A stretch of DNA of 10,632 nt from CAYFVR01 sp046541515 (GTDB taxonomy: Bacteria; Desulfobacterota; Desulfobacteria; Desulfobacterales; Desulfococcaceae), in the NCBI GenBank assembly GCA_046541515.1, contig JBKHDD010000172.1, forward strand, positions 1 to 10,632, in the 5' to 3' direction. Positions within the stretch are counted from its first letter, which is position 1. Each line of letters starts with the position of its first letter. A program made the position numbers and the translations under genes. The notes under the pieces are model-generated. The model was not told the DNA's origin. It ran no database searches and saw only the letters and a program-made list of their open reading frames with translations. Positions 1 to 6,981 of this stretch are shown one piece after another.

Positions 1-321
1 TTTTGAAGTTCAGCCTCAATAGTCCGAATTTGCATTAATTTTCGACAAGAGTATTATTTTGCGAAGCCTTCATTTATGTCGCAATGATCAACAATATGGC
101 CCGGAGGCTCGCAGACGGGCAATTCTAATTTTCAAACACGCTCTGAAATCCCGCCAGCGTTGATGCGGGAGATGGCGTTTGATGGTTCAGGGTTCGATTT
201 AAATTTTAGAGGCATGTTGAGCCTCCCGGCGCGATCGTAGACGGAATCGTGAGCGATGCAAAGTTTTCGGAAATGCAAGGTCTGAATCGCGATCGTTTGG
301 CAGGTTGACAAGGGGGAAACG
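1..321. other. Gene-free left flank with a possible decayed reading frame
   Basis: No intact gene is seen here. The first 200 bases are clearly richer in A and T than the rest of the window. On the plus strand a frame is open from 210 to the TGA at 306-308. Its translation contains AIVDGIVSDAK followed by FSEMQGLNRDRLAG, which looks protein-like. A second protein-like stretch (MAFDGSGFDLNFR) lies just upstream in another frame, so one indel near 208-212 would join them. This could be the tail of a decayed gene that once preceded the Uma2 relic, but I do not recognise the family and it may be chance. No promoter or RNA gene was recognised. Confidence 0.35.
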
Positions 322-883
322 ATGGGCGCGCCGGCAAAAGGGAAAGCGACTTACACCTATTTATTGTACATCCCGGAAAATCGGATTGGGAAATCATCAA
401 TGGCGAACCGCGCTCCCTGCCCCGGCCGTCTTTCAAACACGCAATGGTGGTTTCGTTTCTTTCCGGCGAAATCGTTCGTCCGTTCTCCTAAGCGCGAGGA
501 GGGCCGGGCGGCTGGCTTGTTTTGTTTGAACCGGAATTGTTGACGGGAAAAAACATTCTGGTTTCGGATCTCGCAGGTTGGAAAAAAGAAAGATTGCCCA
601 ATCTTCCCGAAACCAACTGGATCGAAGTGTCTCCGGATTGGGTCTGTGAAGTCCTTTCCCCGAGTACGGTTCAGATCGACAAGACGAAAAAAAAGCCCAT
701 CTATGCCAAACATGCGTGCGCCATGTGTGGTTGATTGATCCAATCGCGAAAACATTGGATGTCTTCAAACCCCTGCATGATGGCGGAAGGGAATTGATGG
801 GGGCGTTTGCGGAAAATGATGCGGTGATGGCGGAGCCATTTCATGAGATCGAAATCAATCTGACTGATCTATGGGGAGTTTAG
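322..883 (+). pseudogene. Broken Uma2-family endonuclease-like gene
   Basis: Uma2 (DUF820) proteins have a PD-(D/E)XK nuclease-like fold, are about 190 residues long and are often present in many copies; their role is poorly known. The family can be read across three stretches. It starts at the ATG at 322, behind an AGGGGG ribosome site, with MGAPAKGKATYTY. It moves to a second frame near 375-384 (DWEIINGEPRSLPRPSFKHA, then VVSFLSGEIVRPFS). That frame is cut by TAA at 489-491 but continues with GGPGGWLVLFEPELLTGK and SPDWVCEVLSPST, where the D and E are the expected catalytic-site residues, with lysines in DKTKKKPIYAKH. One base appears lost near 714, after which a third frame reads VRHVWLIDPIAKTLDVFKPL to the TAG at 881-883. 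Repaired length would be about 187 codons, the usual size. With three lesions it is very unlikely to give a working protein. Family assignment is confident; the exact lesion positions are approximate. Confidence 0.85.
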
Positions 884-902
884 CGGGGGGGAGTTTAGCG
901 GG
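873..902. repeat. Perfect 15-bp tandem duplication
   Basis: The unit GGGGAGTTTAGCGGG occurs at 873-887 and again, without a mismatch or gap, at 888-902. The first copy contains the TAG stop of the Uma2 relic, so the duplication sits on the 3' end of the dead gene. Slippage or a small staggered-break repair would explain it. No function is implied. Confidence 0.9.
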
Positions 903-972
903 GGATTTTTGGGATGCGATGCTTCCGTGTCCCCAACCAAAAAACGCGTCGGATAAAGCGGTAATTTCCCCC

Positions 973-1716
973 TTATCCACTCGCCTCGGTTCCCCCTTTC
1001 CTCCCAACCGCCCCTCTCCGCTCCAAAAACCGCGCCGCCAGCAGACACAGCAACGCCCAGGCCGCCCCGGCGCTCCATCCGGCCAGAACGTCCGTGGGAT
1101 AATGGACTCCCAGGTAAACCCGGCTCAACCCGATGAACAGGCTCAGCAAGATGGCGATGGTCAGCACGTAAACCTTGAGCTTTCGGCCGGTCAAAAACCG
1201 GGCCAGCAGCACGCCCAGCGTCAGGTAGACAATGGTGGACAACATGGCGTGGCCGCTGGGGAAGCTCGCGGTGGAAACCGTGACCAGGTGCGGAACCAGG
1301 TCCGGCCGCTCACGCGAAAACAGGTTCTTCAAAAGCTGGCTGAACGCCATGCCCAGCGCCGCGGCGAAAAACACCAGCCCGGCGGCCCCCTTTTTCCGCT
1401 GCAACAGCAGGAGCCCCAACACCACCAAAATAATCAGAATCAGGATGGTAAACCCGCCCAACGCCGTGATGTCCCGGGCGATGGTCAGCGGGACCTCCCC
1501 GCCGATGGGCGCCGAAGGGTCGTCCGGCCGGCGCATGGCCCGAACAACCCATTCGTCGAACTGCTTGAGATCGCCTTCCATCACCTCGTCGGCGATTTCG
1601 GCGAAGACCCAGATCGCGGCGACGATCAGGATCACCCAGAGGATCACCGCCGTTTCCAGATGACGGCGCTCCCGGATTTCCGAAAGCGCCGTTTCCGCAA
1701 GGCGGCGCAGATTCAT
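973..1716 (-). CDS. PAP2-family membrane phosphatase
   Basis: A 247-residue integral membrane protein of the type 2 phosphatidic acid phosphatase superfamily. Members remove phosphate from lipid or isoprenoid phosphates at the membrane, for example phosphatidate, phosphatidylglycerol phosphate or undecaprenyl diphosphate. All three signature motifs are intact: KX6RP at 130-138 (K130, R137, P138), PSGH at 153-156 with catalytic H156, and SRX5HX3D at 198-209 with nucleophile H205 and D209. Hydrophobic segments lie near 23-41, 85-105, 112-128, 158-174, 180-197 and 210-229, fitting the six-helix fold. The charged N-terminus shows no cleavable signal peptide. The gene lies 160 bp downstream of the MDR dehydrogenase on the same strand and may be co-transcribed. 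The motifs do not fix the substrate, so cell-wall lipid recycling and phospholipid synthesis both remain possible. The start is the only good ATG, with a modest purine-rich site upstream. Confidence 0.9.
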   Translation of the reverse strand: MNLRRLAETALSEIRERRHLETAVILWVILIVAAIWVFAEIADEVMEGDLKQFDEWVVRAMRRPDDPSAPIGGEVPLTIARDITALGGFTILILIILVVLGLLLLQRKKGAAGLVFFAAALGMAFSQLLKNLFSRERPDLVPHLVTVSTASFPSGHAMLSTIVYLTLGVLLARFLTGRKLKVYVLTIAILLSLFIGLSRVYLGVHYPTDVLAGWSAGAAWALLCLLAARFLERRGAVGRKGGTEASG

Positions 1717-1876
1717 GGAACCCGCCTTTCCGCCTTCTTTTCCGGGTTTCCCATCCGCCGGCGAACTCCCGCGCCCCGTCCACCGTTCCGATCTCTCCTC
1801 CGTAAATCTCCCGTCTCTCGATTTCGGGATGTCGCGTCAACACCCTGTTCCCGGCGAGCGAACGGCAAATTCGGCA

Positions 1877-2929
1877 TCATTCCGAAATGGTCGCCACCAG
1901 TTTGCCGTCGGGATGGCGGGTTTCCATCTGGGCGTGGGCGGCCCGGAAGGGTTCCGCGGCAAAACCGTCCAGCGGCCGAATCCGATGGGGCGACAACACG
2001 CCCTCGTCGATGAGCCGCGCCAGTTCTCGTAGCTGTTCGCCATAAATGGACCAGTATTCGCCGGTGGCGAAGCGCGACCGGGCCAAGACCAGCACGGCGT
2101 GGAAGGTGGCCGCCTTGCCCAGCAGCGGGCTTTTGCCGCCGGTGACCGCGTGAAACCGGAAATCTTCCGGCTCTTCCACGATGGTGGCCATCCGACCGTC
2201 GAAATCCACCACCTCCAGGCAAAGCCGCTTCATGTCCCCGCCCACGAAATCGAAGGTTGCGGGAATCAGTCGGCCGCCGTTCATGGAGGTGAGCCGTTCG
2301 CCCATGTCGGCGATGGAAAGACCGGGATATCGCAGGATGTGGTCTTTCGGAATTCCCAACCGGCCGGTGAGATAGCCGACGCTCTGGTCGCTGCCCGCCG
2401 TGGTCAGAATCGGGTCCGCGCCGAGATGGCGGGCGAGCTGGATGGCCGGGACGCCCACGGCGCCGGAACCGCCGGCGATGAAGACCGCCTCCCCTTTCTG
2501 AACCTTGGCTTTCTGGACCACGGCCTGATAGGCGGTGAGCCCCACCATGGCCATGGCGGCCGCTTCCGGGTGGGAAAAGTTTTTGGGTTTCGGCGCCATG
2601 TGGGATTGATGAACGGTCACGTACTCCGCGTGGGCGCCGTTGCTGGCCGGGCCTTCCGGGTCCACGAAGCCCCACACCTCGTCGCCCGGCGAAAAACCGG
2701 AGACGCCGGCGCCCACCGCGTCCACCACGCCGGAAAGATCGACCCCCAGCACCATGGGCGGTTTGCCGCCCAGAAACCCTTTTCGCATTTTGAAGTCCAC
2801 GGGGTTGACCGAAGCGGCGTGGATCTTCACCCGCACTTCCTCCGGGGCCGGATCGGGCACGTCCCATTCTCGTTTGTCGAGATTTTCGGCCCCGCCGAAT
2901 TTTTCGAGAACGACGGCCTGCATTTTCAT
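1877..2929 (-). CDS. MDR-family NAD(P)H:quinone oxidoreductase-like dehydrogenase
   Basis: A 350-residue medium-chain dehydrogenase/reductase. The N-terminal GroES-like domain contains AASVNPVDFKMR near 38-49 and the family signature GVDLSGVVDAVG at 62-73, followed by FSPGDEVWGF. The Rossmann domain has the nucleotide-binding loop AGGSGAVG at 152-159, and the chain ends DGKLVATISE, a usual family ending. The catalytic zinc cysteine of classical alcohol dehydrogenases is replaced within SVNPVD, and the structural-zinc four-cysteine loop is absent. This is therefore a zinc-free, quinone-oxidoreductase-like enzyme, despite the 'zinc-binding alcohol dehydrogenase' name often given to relatives. 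It probably reduces a quinone or an activated double bond with NADPH in the cytosol; the substrate is unknown. The start is the ATG at 2929, because GGAGG lies 5 nt upstream; an in-frame ATG 29 codons earlier has no such support and would add an unrelated leader. It is divergent from the radical SAM operon. Confidence 0.88.
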   Translation of the reverse strand: MKMQAVVLEKFGGAENLDKREWDVPDPAPEEVRVKIHAASVNPVDFKMRKGFLGGKPPMVLGVDLSGVVDAVGAGVSGFSPGDEVWGFVDPEGPASNGAHAEYVTVHQSHMAPKPKNFSHPEAAAMAMVGLTAYQAVVQKAKVQKGEAVFIAGGSGAVGVPAIQLARHLGADPILTTAGSDQSVGYLTGRLGIPKDHILRYPGLSIADMGERLTSMNGGRLIPATFDFVGGDMKRLCLEVVDFDGRMATIVEEPEDFRFHAVTGGKSPLLGKAATFHAVLVLARSRFATGEYWSIYGEQLRELARLIDEGVLSPHRIRPLDGFAAEPFRAAHAQMETRHPDGKLVATISE

Positions 2930-2934
2930 GACTG

Positions 2935-2939
2935 CCTCC
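2935..2939 (-). promoter_or_regulatory. Ribosome binding site that sets the MDR dehydrogenase start
   Basis: The minus strand reads GGAGG, then 5 nt, then ATG. A second ATG lies two codons inside, but the spacing favours the outer one. Confidence 0.8.
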
Positions 2940-2987
2940 GGGATTTCGGGTGGAAGAAAAAGGAACGGTTCGATTGCGAAAGTTTTA

Positions 2988-3016
2988 AAAATAAAGACGG
3001 CGCTCGGGAAGATCAA
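2988..3016 (-). promoter_or_regulatory. Candidate sigma-70-type promoter for the MDR dehydrogenase
   Basis: On the minus strand TTGATC (3016-3011) is followed, after exactly 17 nt, by TATTTT (2993-2988). Each hexamer matches the consensus at four of six positions. This is the one AT-rich patch in an otherwise GC-rich gap, and it would give a leader of about 50 nt before the ATG. It is a candidate only. Confidence 0.35.
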
Positions 3017-3235
3017 TTGGGGTGAACACCCTATTTGCGTTCCAGTCTGGCCGGAAGCGGCCCCGGCGCCGGAGCGGCCCGAGGTTCGGAAAAATACGGT
3101 TTCGCCCCCATGGAAGGCGAGGGGAGCTTCGGGTACGGTTGTTGTTTAACGGTTGGACGGCGGATCGCCGCGACCCATCTCCCACGGGAGGCGGGGGTGG
3201 AAAAAGAAATCGAAGTTTGGAAAGGAAGTGGAACC
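3017..3235. other. Upstream region of the radical SAM operon
   Basis: This GC-rich stretch lies between two divergent genes. It should hold the promoter of the plus-strand operon, but no convincing -35/-10 pair was found. A short inverted repeat (CTCCC, 2-nt loop, GGGAG) lies at 3179-3190. No riboswitch or small RNA was recognised. Frames stay open here, but the codons give no family-like sequence and the radical SAM start is well supported further in. Confidence 0.4.
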
Positions 3236-4261
3236 ATGTCCAAGGAAGCCATGTTATACGAAAAACGAGGCGAAAACGAAGTGCATTGCCGCCTTTGCAA
3301 CCATGCCTGCACCATCGCGCCGGGGAAATTCGGTCTGTGCCGGGTGCGGGAAAACCGCGACGGCACGCTGTACTCCCGCGTCTACGGGGAGGCCATCGCG
3401 GCCAACGCCGATCCCATCGAGAAGAAGCCGCTGTATCACTTTCTCCCCGGGACCCTGTCGTTTTCCGTCGCCACCCGAGGATGCAATTTTCAATGCGGCT
3501 TTTGCCAGAACTGGCAGATTTCCCAAACCACCACCGACGGCGGCGGCCATCGGGTCACCACCCATCTGGAGCCGCCGGAGCTGGTGCGGCTGGCCCGCAG
3601 CCAGACCTGCCACAGCATCGCCTACACCTACACCGAGCCGACCATCTATTTCGAGTACGCCTACGACACCGCCAAGCTGGCCAAGGACGCGGGCTTGAAA
3701 AACGTGTTCGTGACCAACGGCTTCATGACCGACGAAGCCGCGCGAACCATCCAGCCCTACCTGGACGCGGCCAACGTGGACCTGAAGAGCTTTTCCGACG
3801 ATTTTTACCGGAAAACCTGTCGCGGCAAGCTGCAACCCGTGCTGGACAACATTTCCTTGATGCGGGAGTTGGGCGTCTGGGTGGAAGTGACCACGCTCAT
3901 CGTGCCGGGCCAGAACGATTCCGTGTCCGAGTTGTCCGATATCGCCGGCTTCCTGGCCGAGGTGGACCCCGACATTCCATGGCACATCAGCCGGTTTCAT
4001 CCGGATTACCAGCTCACCGACGGCGACGTGACCCCGGTTTCCACCATGAAGCGGGCCCGGGAGATCGGCCGGGAGAAGGGGCTTCGGTACATCTACATGG
4101 GCAACGTTCCGGACGCCTCCCGGGACACCGCCTGCCCGAAATGCGGGGAAACGGTGATCCGCCGGCATTACATGACGGCCACGGAAAACCTCCTGAAAAA
4201 CGGCGCCTGCGCCGAATGCGGCGCGGCGATCCCCGGCGTGTTCGAGCACCCGCCGGTTTGA
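3236..4261 (+). CDS. amrS: AmmeMemoRadiSam-system-type radical SAM enzyme
   Basis: A 341-residue radical SAM protein resembling pyruvate-formate-lyase activating enzymes, of the group usually found with AMMECR1 and Memo proteins. The radical SAM motif is C83-NFQ-C87-GF-C90, the three ligands of the [4Fe-4S] cluster that cleaves S-adenosylmethionine. It is preceded by the family stretch LSFSVATRGCNFQCGFC and followed by YTEPTIYFEY and VFVTNGF. An N-terminal cysteine set (C18, C21, C25, C35) and a C-terminal pair of CXXC knuckles (C300/C303, C325/C328) may hold a further metal site, probably a zinc ribbon at the C-terminus. The start is the ATG at 3236, with AAGGA 9 nt upstream; earlier in-frame codons give a low-complexity leader unlike the family. 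It heads a four-gene run. The reaction is not known from the sequence. No AMMECR1 or Memo gene is in the window, so the partner, if any, is elsewhere. Confidence 0.88.
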   Translation: MSKEAMLYEKRGENEVHCRLCNHACTIAPGKFGLCRVRENRDGTLYSRVYGEAIAANADPIEKKPLYHFLPGTLSFSVATRGCNFQCGFCQNWQISQTTTDGGGHRVTTHLEPPELVRLARSQTCHSIAYTYTEPTIYFEYAYDTAKLAKDAGLKNVFVTNGFMTDEAARTIQPYLDAANVDLKSFSDDFYRKTCRGKLQPVLDNISLMRELGVWVEVTTLIVPGQNDSVSELSDIAGFLAEVDPDIPWHISRFHPDYQLTDGDVTPVSTMKRAREIGREKGLRYIYMGNVPDASRDTACPKCGETVIRRHYMTATENLLKNGACAECGAAIPGVFEHPPV

Positions 4262-4296
4262 TGGCGGGTCGGCGGCGGAGCTGGCCGTCCAACCGG

Positions 4297-4311
4297 GGGA
4301 AATGTTTTCCC
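4297..4311 (+). promoter_or_regulatory. Short hairpin in front of the cupin gene
   Basis: GGGAAA (4297-4302), a 3-nt loop and TTTCCC (4306-4311) can form a 6-bp stem ending just before the cupin ribosome site (AAGGA at 4314-4318). No T-run follows, so a terminator is unlikely. It could modulate message stability or translation; this is speculative. Confidence 0.3.
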
Positions 4312-4325
4312 GAAAGGAAACCGAA

Positions 4326-4889
4326 ATGAAAAACGAAAAAGAGGCGTCCCGAAACAACGAAGAGGCGGAGGAGCCGGAGATGGAAGCGGTGTTGCTGAAG
4401 GAGGACGGAGATTTTCCCAACAATTCGGAACTGCCGCTGCTGCTCTTTCCCGCCGCCGCGGATTTGTCGGATGACGACCCCGCCCGGGTTTTCGAGGAGC
4501 GCTTTTCGGAAAACGGCTGGGGAAGTTCCTGGCGGAACGGCATTTTCCCCTACCACCACTATCACAGCACCGCCCACGAGGTGCTGGGAGTTTACCGCGG
4601 CGAGGCCAAGGTGCTGTTTGGCGGCGAAGACGGGGAAATTCGGAAGGTGGCCACCGGCGACGTTGTTGTGATTCCGGCCGGGGTGGCCCACAAATGTCTG
4701 GAGTGGAGTTCCGATCTGGGCGTGGTGGGCGCGTATCCGGGAAACCAGCGGCCCAACTTGATGCAAGGCAAGGCGGGCGAGCGTCCCGAAGCGGACAAGA
4801 ACATCGCGGCCGTGCCTCTTCCTGAAAGCGATCCGCTGTATGGACCGGAAGGGCCGCTGATGGATCACTGGAAAGCGGGAAAGGAATAG
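4326..4889 (+). CDS. YjlB-like cupin protein
   Basis: A 187-residue single-domain cupin. Both metal-binding cupin motifs are complete. Motif 1 is G72 to G92 with H78, H80, E85 and G92, inside HHYHSTAHE; motif 2 is G111, P117, G119 and H122. These residues would bind one divalent metal in a beta-barrel. The first 20 residues are very rich in K, E and N and probably disordered. The overall pattern, including HEVLGVYRGEAKVLFGG, fits the YjlB-like cupin family, whose reaction is unknown. The start at 4326 is chosen because AAGGA lies 7 nt upstream; an in-frame ATG 8 codons earlier has G-rich sequence too close to it. The gene follows the radical SAM gene by 64 nt and is followed after 4 nt by the HAD gene, so it is very likely co-transcribed. 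The neighbours suggest sugar-phosphate or metabolite handling, but that is inference. Confidence 0.85.
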   Translation: MKNEKEASRNNEEAEEPEMEAVLLKEDGDFPNNSELPLLLFPAAADLSDDDPARVFEERFSENGWGSSWRNGIFPYHHYHSTAHEVLGVYRGEAKVLFGGEDGEIRKVATGDVVVIPAGVAHKCLEWSSDLGVVGAYPGNQRPNLMQGKAGERPEADKNIAAVPLPESDPLYGPEGPLMDHWKAGKE

Positions 4890-4893
4890 CGCG

Positions 4894-5646
4894 GTGTTCC
4901 TGTTCGATTTTGACGGCGTGCTGATGGACTCCGTGGACGAGGTGGCGGTGACCGCCTTCAACGCCGTCGCCGGCGCGGAGGCCCGCTCCTTGCAAGCGCT
5001 TCCGGACGATCTGGCGGACCGCTTTCGCCGCAACCGCTTCCACGCCCAGGGCGCCGCCGGGATTTTCGCGCTGATGGCCGGATGTCTGGCGGGGGAGGGG
5101 CGCGATTCCGGCGGGCCGATGACCGGGGCGGAATACGACCGGCTGTTGGAAAACGCGGCGGTTCCGGCGGAGGAACGGCGGGAGCGTTTCTTCGCGGCCC
5201 GGCGGCGCTTCCAGGCCGACGATCCGAATGGTTGGCTGAAGTTGAACCGGCCGTATCCGGCGGTTTGGGAGGCAATCCTCCGCCGGGGGCCGGATCGGAC
5301 GGTGCTGATGACCAGCAAGAACCGGGAGGCGGTGGTCCGGCTTTGCCGCCATTTTGGGCTGGAATTGGCGGAGGAGAACGTCTTCTCCGGCGACGGCGGC
5401 ACGAGCAAACCCGAGAACCTGGACCGGATTCACCGGCGATTCGGGGCGGAGAGCTACACCTTCATCGACGATCATCTGAAAAACCTGCGGGAAGTGGACG
5501 CCCACGCCCGGGAACGGGCCATCGCCCTGACGCCGGTGCTGGCAAAATGGGGCTACACCGGCCCGGACGCGGCCGACGCGGCGCGGGAATTGGGATTTTC
5601 GGTGATGTCCCGGGCGGATTTGGTTGCGGCGCTGGAATCGGAATAG
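4894..5646 (+). CDS. HAD-superfamily hydrolase
   Basis: A 250-residue haloacid-dehalogenase-like hydrolase, probably a cytosolic small-molecule phosphatase. Motif I is at the extreme N-terminus, FDFDGVLMDS, with nucleophile D5 and acid/base D7. Motif II is T140 in LMTSKN, motif III is K172 in SKPENL, and motif IV is the acidic pair D192-D193 in FIDDHLKNL. Residues about 15-115 form an alpha-helical cap of the type used for small phosphorylated substrates. The gene starts with GTG at 4894; its ribosome site AAGGA (4881-4885) lies inside the last codons of the cupin gene, so translation is probably coupled. No earlier start can be used without losing the usual motif I position. All catalytic residues are present. 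The substrate cannot be told from sequence. Confidence 0.88.
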   Translation: MFLFDFDGVLMDSVDEVAVTAFNAVAGAEARSLQALPDDLADRFRRNRFHAQGAAGIFALMAGCLAGEGRDSGGPMTGAEYDRLLENAAVPAEERRERFFAARRRFQADDPNGWLKLNRPYPAVWEAILRRGPDRTVLMTSKNREAVVRLCRHFGLELAEENVFSGDGGTSKPENLDRIHRRFGAESYTFIDDHLKNLREVDAHARERAIALTPVLAKWGYTGPDAADAARELGFSVMSRADLVAALESE

Positions 5647-5662
5647 AAAAGGAGAACCCCGG

Positions 5663-5670
5663 AAAGGAGG
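5663..5670 (+). promoter_or_regulatory. Strong ribosome binding site of the iron-sulfur gene
   Basis: AAAGGAGG lies 6 nt before the ATG at 5677. A second purine-rich site (AAAAGGAGA) lies about 15 nt further upstream. This is the strongest Shine-Dalgarno sequence in the operon and suggests the last gene is translated efficiently. Confidence 0.75.
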
Positions 5671-5676
5671 CCGGCC

Positions 5677-6957
5677 ATGGCCCATCGAACCTTGTCGTCG
5701 GGATATTCCCGGCTGGTGGAACGTCTGAACCGGTATCCCCAGGGCGCGCCGGCTTCGGACACGCTGTTTCGGATTTTGGAAATGCTGTTTTCCGAACGGG
5801 AGGCGGAGCTGGTTTCGCTGCTGCCCATCAAGCCATTCACGGCGGAAACGGCGGCCGGGGCCTGGAAGATGCCCGAATCCGAGGCGCGAACGGTGCTGGA
5901 AGAGCTGGCCCGCCGCGCCATTTTGGTGGACATGGACCAGAACGGCGAATCGGTCTACGTGCTGCCGCCGCCCATGGCCGGCTTTTTCGAATTTTCCCTC
6001 ATGCGCACCCGGGGCGATTTGGATCAGAAGGCGCTGAGCGAGCTGTTTTACCAGTATCTGAACGTGGAGGAGGATTTCGTCCGGGAGCTGTTCACCCGGG
6101 GCGACACCCAGCTCGGCCGCACCTTCGTCCACGAGCCTGCGCTGACCGATGAAAACGCGCTCCACGTGCTGGACTACGAGCGGGCCGGCGAGGTGATCCG
6201 CACCGCCTCGGCCATGGGGATCAGCGACTGCTACTGCCGCCACAAAATGTTCCACATGGACCGGGCCTGCGACGCGCCGATGAACATCTGCATGACGTTC
6301 AACACGTCGGCCAAATCGCTCGTCAAGCACGGCCACGCCCGGCCGGTGGACGCGGCCGAAGGGCTGGACCTGCTGCAAACGGCGTATGAACACAATCTGG
6401 TGCAGTTCGGCGAGAACGTGCGGGAGTCGGTGAATTTCATCTGCAACTGCTGCGGCTGCTGCTGCGAGGCGATGATCGCGGCGCGGCGATTCGCCATTTT
6501 GAATCCGGTGCATACCACGAATTTTATCCCGGCGGTGGACGCGGCGGAATGCACCGGCTGCGGCAAGTGCGTGGAAATCTGCCCGGTGGAGGGGATGTCG
6601 CTGGTTTCCGCCAACGACCCGAACCGGCCCAAGGCCAAAACGGCGCGGCTGGACGAGGAGGTCTGCATTGGCTGCGGATTGTGCGTGCGGAATTGCCCCA
6701 CCGGGGGCGTGGCGCTGGTGGAGCGGGAGACGCGGGTGCTGACGCCCATGAACGGCGCCCACAAGGCGGTGGTGATGGCGGTGGAACGGGGGCTGTTGCA
6801 GGAGCTGATTTTCGACAACCAGGTGCTGTGGCATCATCGCGCCCTGGCGGCGGTGCTGGGCGTGGTGCTGAATTTGCCGCCGGTGAAGCGGGCCATGGCG
6901 AGCGAGCAGATGAAGTCGCGGTATTTGGAGGCGCTGGTGGCGCGGTTTGCGGGGTAA
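5677..6957 (+). CDS. Multi-cluster 4Fe-4S protein with N-terminal winged-helix-like region
   Basis: A 426-residue cytosolic iron-sulfur protein. Two classical ferredoxin motifs, CX2CX2CX3C, are intact at C292/C295/C298/C302 and C330/C333/C336/C340, each followed by P, so two [4Fe-4S] clusters are expected. In front of them lie two less usual cysteine sets: C185-X-C187-R with C198 and C205 in CDAPMNIC, and the dense run C256-N-C258-C259-G-C261-C262-C263. Together these offer ten further ligands and could carry extra clusters or a metal site. Residues about 28-100 look like a small winged-helix domain (two helices, then VLEELARRAILVDMD, then a short strand pair), which may mediate protein or nucleic-acid contact. 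The C-terminal 60 residues are helical. It is last in the radical SAM/cupin/HAD run, 30 nt after HAD. Likely roles are electron transfer to a partner enzyme or redox sensing. I know of no named function for this architecture. Confidence 0.82.
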   Translation: MAHRTLSSGYSRLVERLNRYPQGAPASDTLFRILEMLFSEREAELVSLLPIKPFTAETAAGAWKMPESEARTVLEELARRAILVDMDQNGESVYVLPPPMAGFFEFSLMRTRGDLDQKALSELFYQYLNVEEDFVRELFTRGDTQLGRTFVHEPALTDENALHVLDYERAGEVIRTASAMGISDCYCRHKMFHMDRACDAPMNICMTFNTSAKSLVKHGHARPVDAAEGLDLLQTAYEHNLVQFGENVRESVNFICNCCGCCCEAMIAARRFAILNPVHTTNFIPAVDAAECTGCGKCVEICPVEGMSLVSANDPNRPKAKTARLDEEVCIGCGLCVRNCPTGGVALVERETRVLTPMNGAHKAVVMAVERGLLQELIFDNQVLWHHRALAAVLGVVLNLPPVKRAMASEQMKSRYLEALVARFAG

Positions 6958-6958
6958 A

Positions 6959-6981
6959 GTTTGGAGTTCCGCCTTTAGGCG
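6959..6981 (+). repeat. GGAGTTCCGCC hairpin repeat, copy 1
   Basis: GTTTGGAGTTCCGCCTTTAG followed by GCG begins one base after the TAA of the iron-sulfur gene. Its 3' half, CGCCT-TT-AGGCG, can form a 5-bp stem. It matches copy 2 (7182-7204) at all but one position. Confidence 0.85.

Noticed and set aside
871..2013. A 380-codon open frame on the plus strand over the PAP2 gene
   Set aside because: It is antisense to an intact PAP2 gene with all three motifs, and its own product is low-complexity and matches nothing.
1713..2867. A 384-codon minus-strand frame across the MDR gene and the gap to PAP2
   Set aside because: It is a shifted reading of the MDR gene with a glycine- and arginine-rich product. 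The part in the 1717-1876 gap has no ribosome site or family resemblance.
3035..3235. An N-terminal extension of the radical SAM protein
   Set aside because: The added 67 codons are low-complexity and unlike the family, and the ATG at 3236 has its own ribosome site.
3022..4329. A 435-codon plus-strand frame overlapping the radical SAM gene
   Set aside because: It is arginine- and proline-rich in the wrong frame; the overlapping frame carries the full radical SAM motif set.
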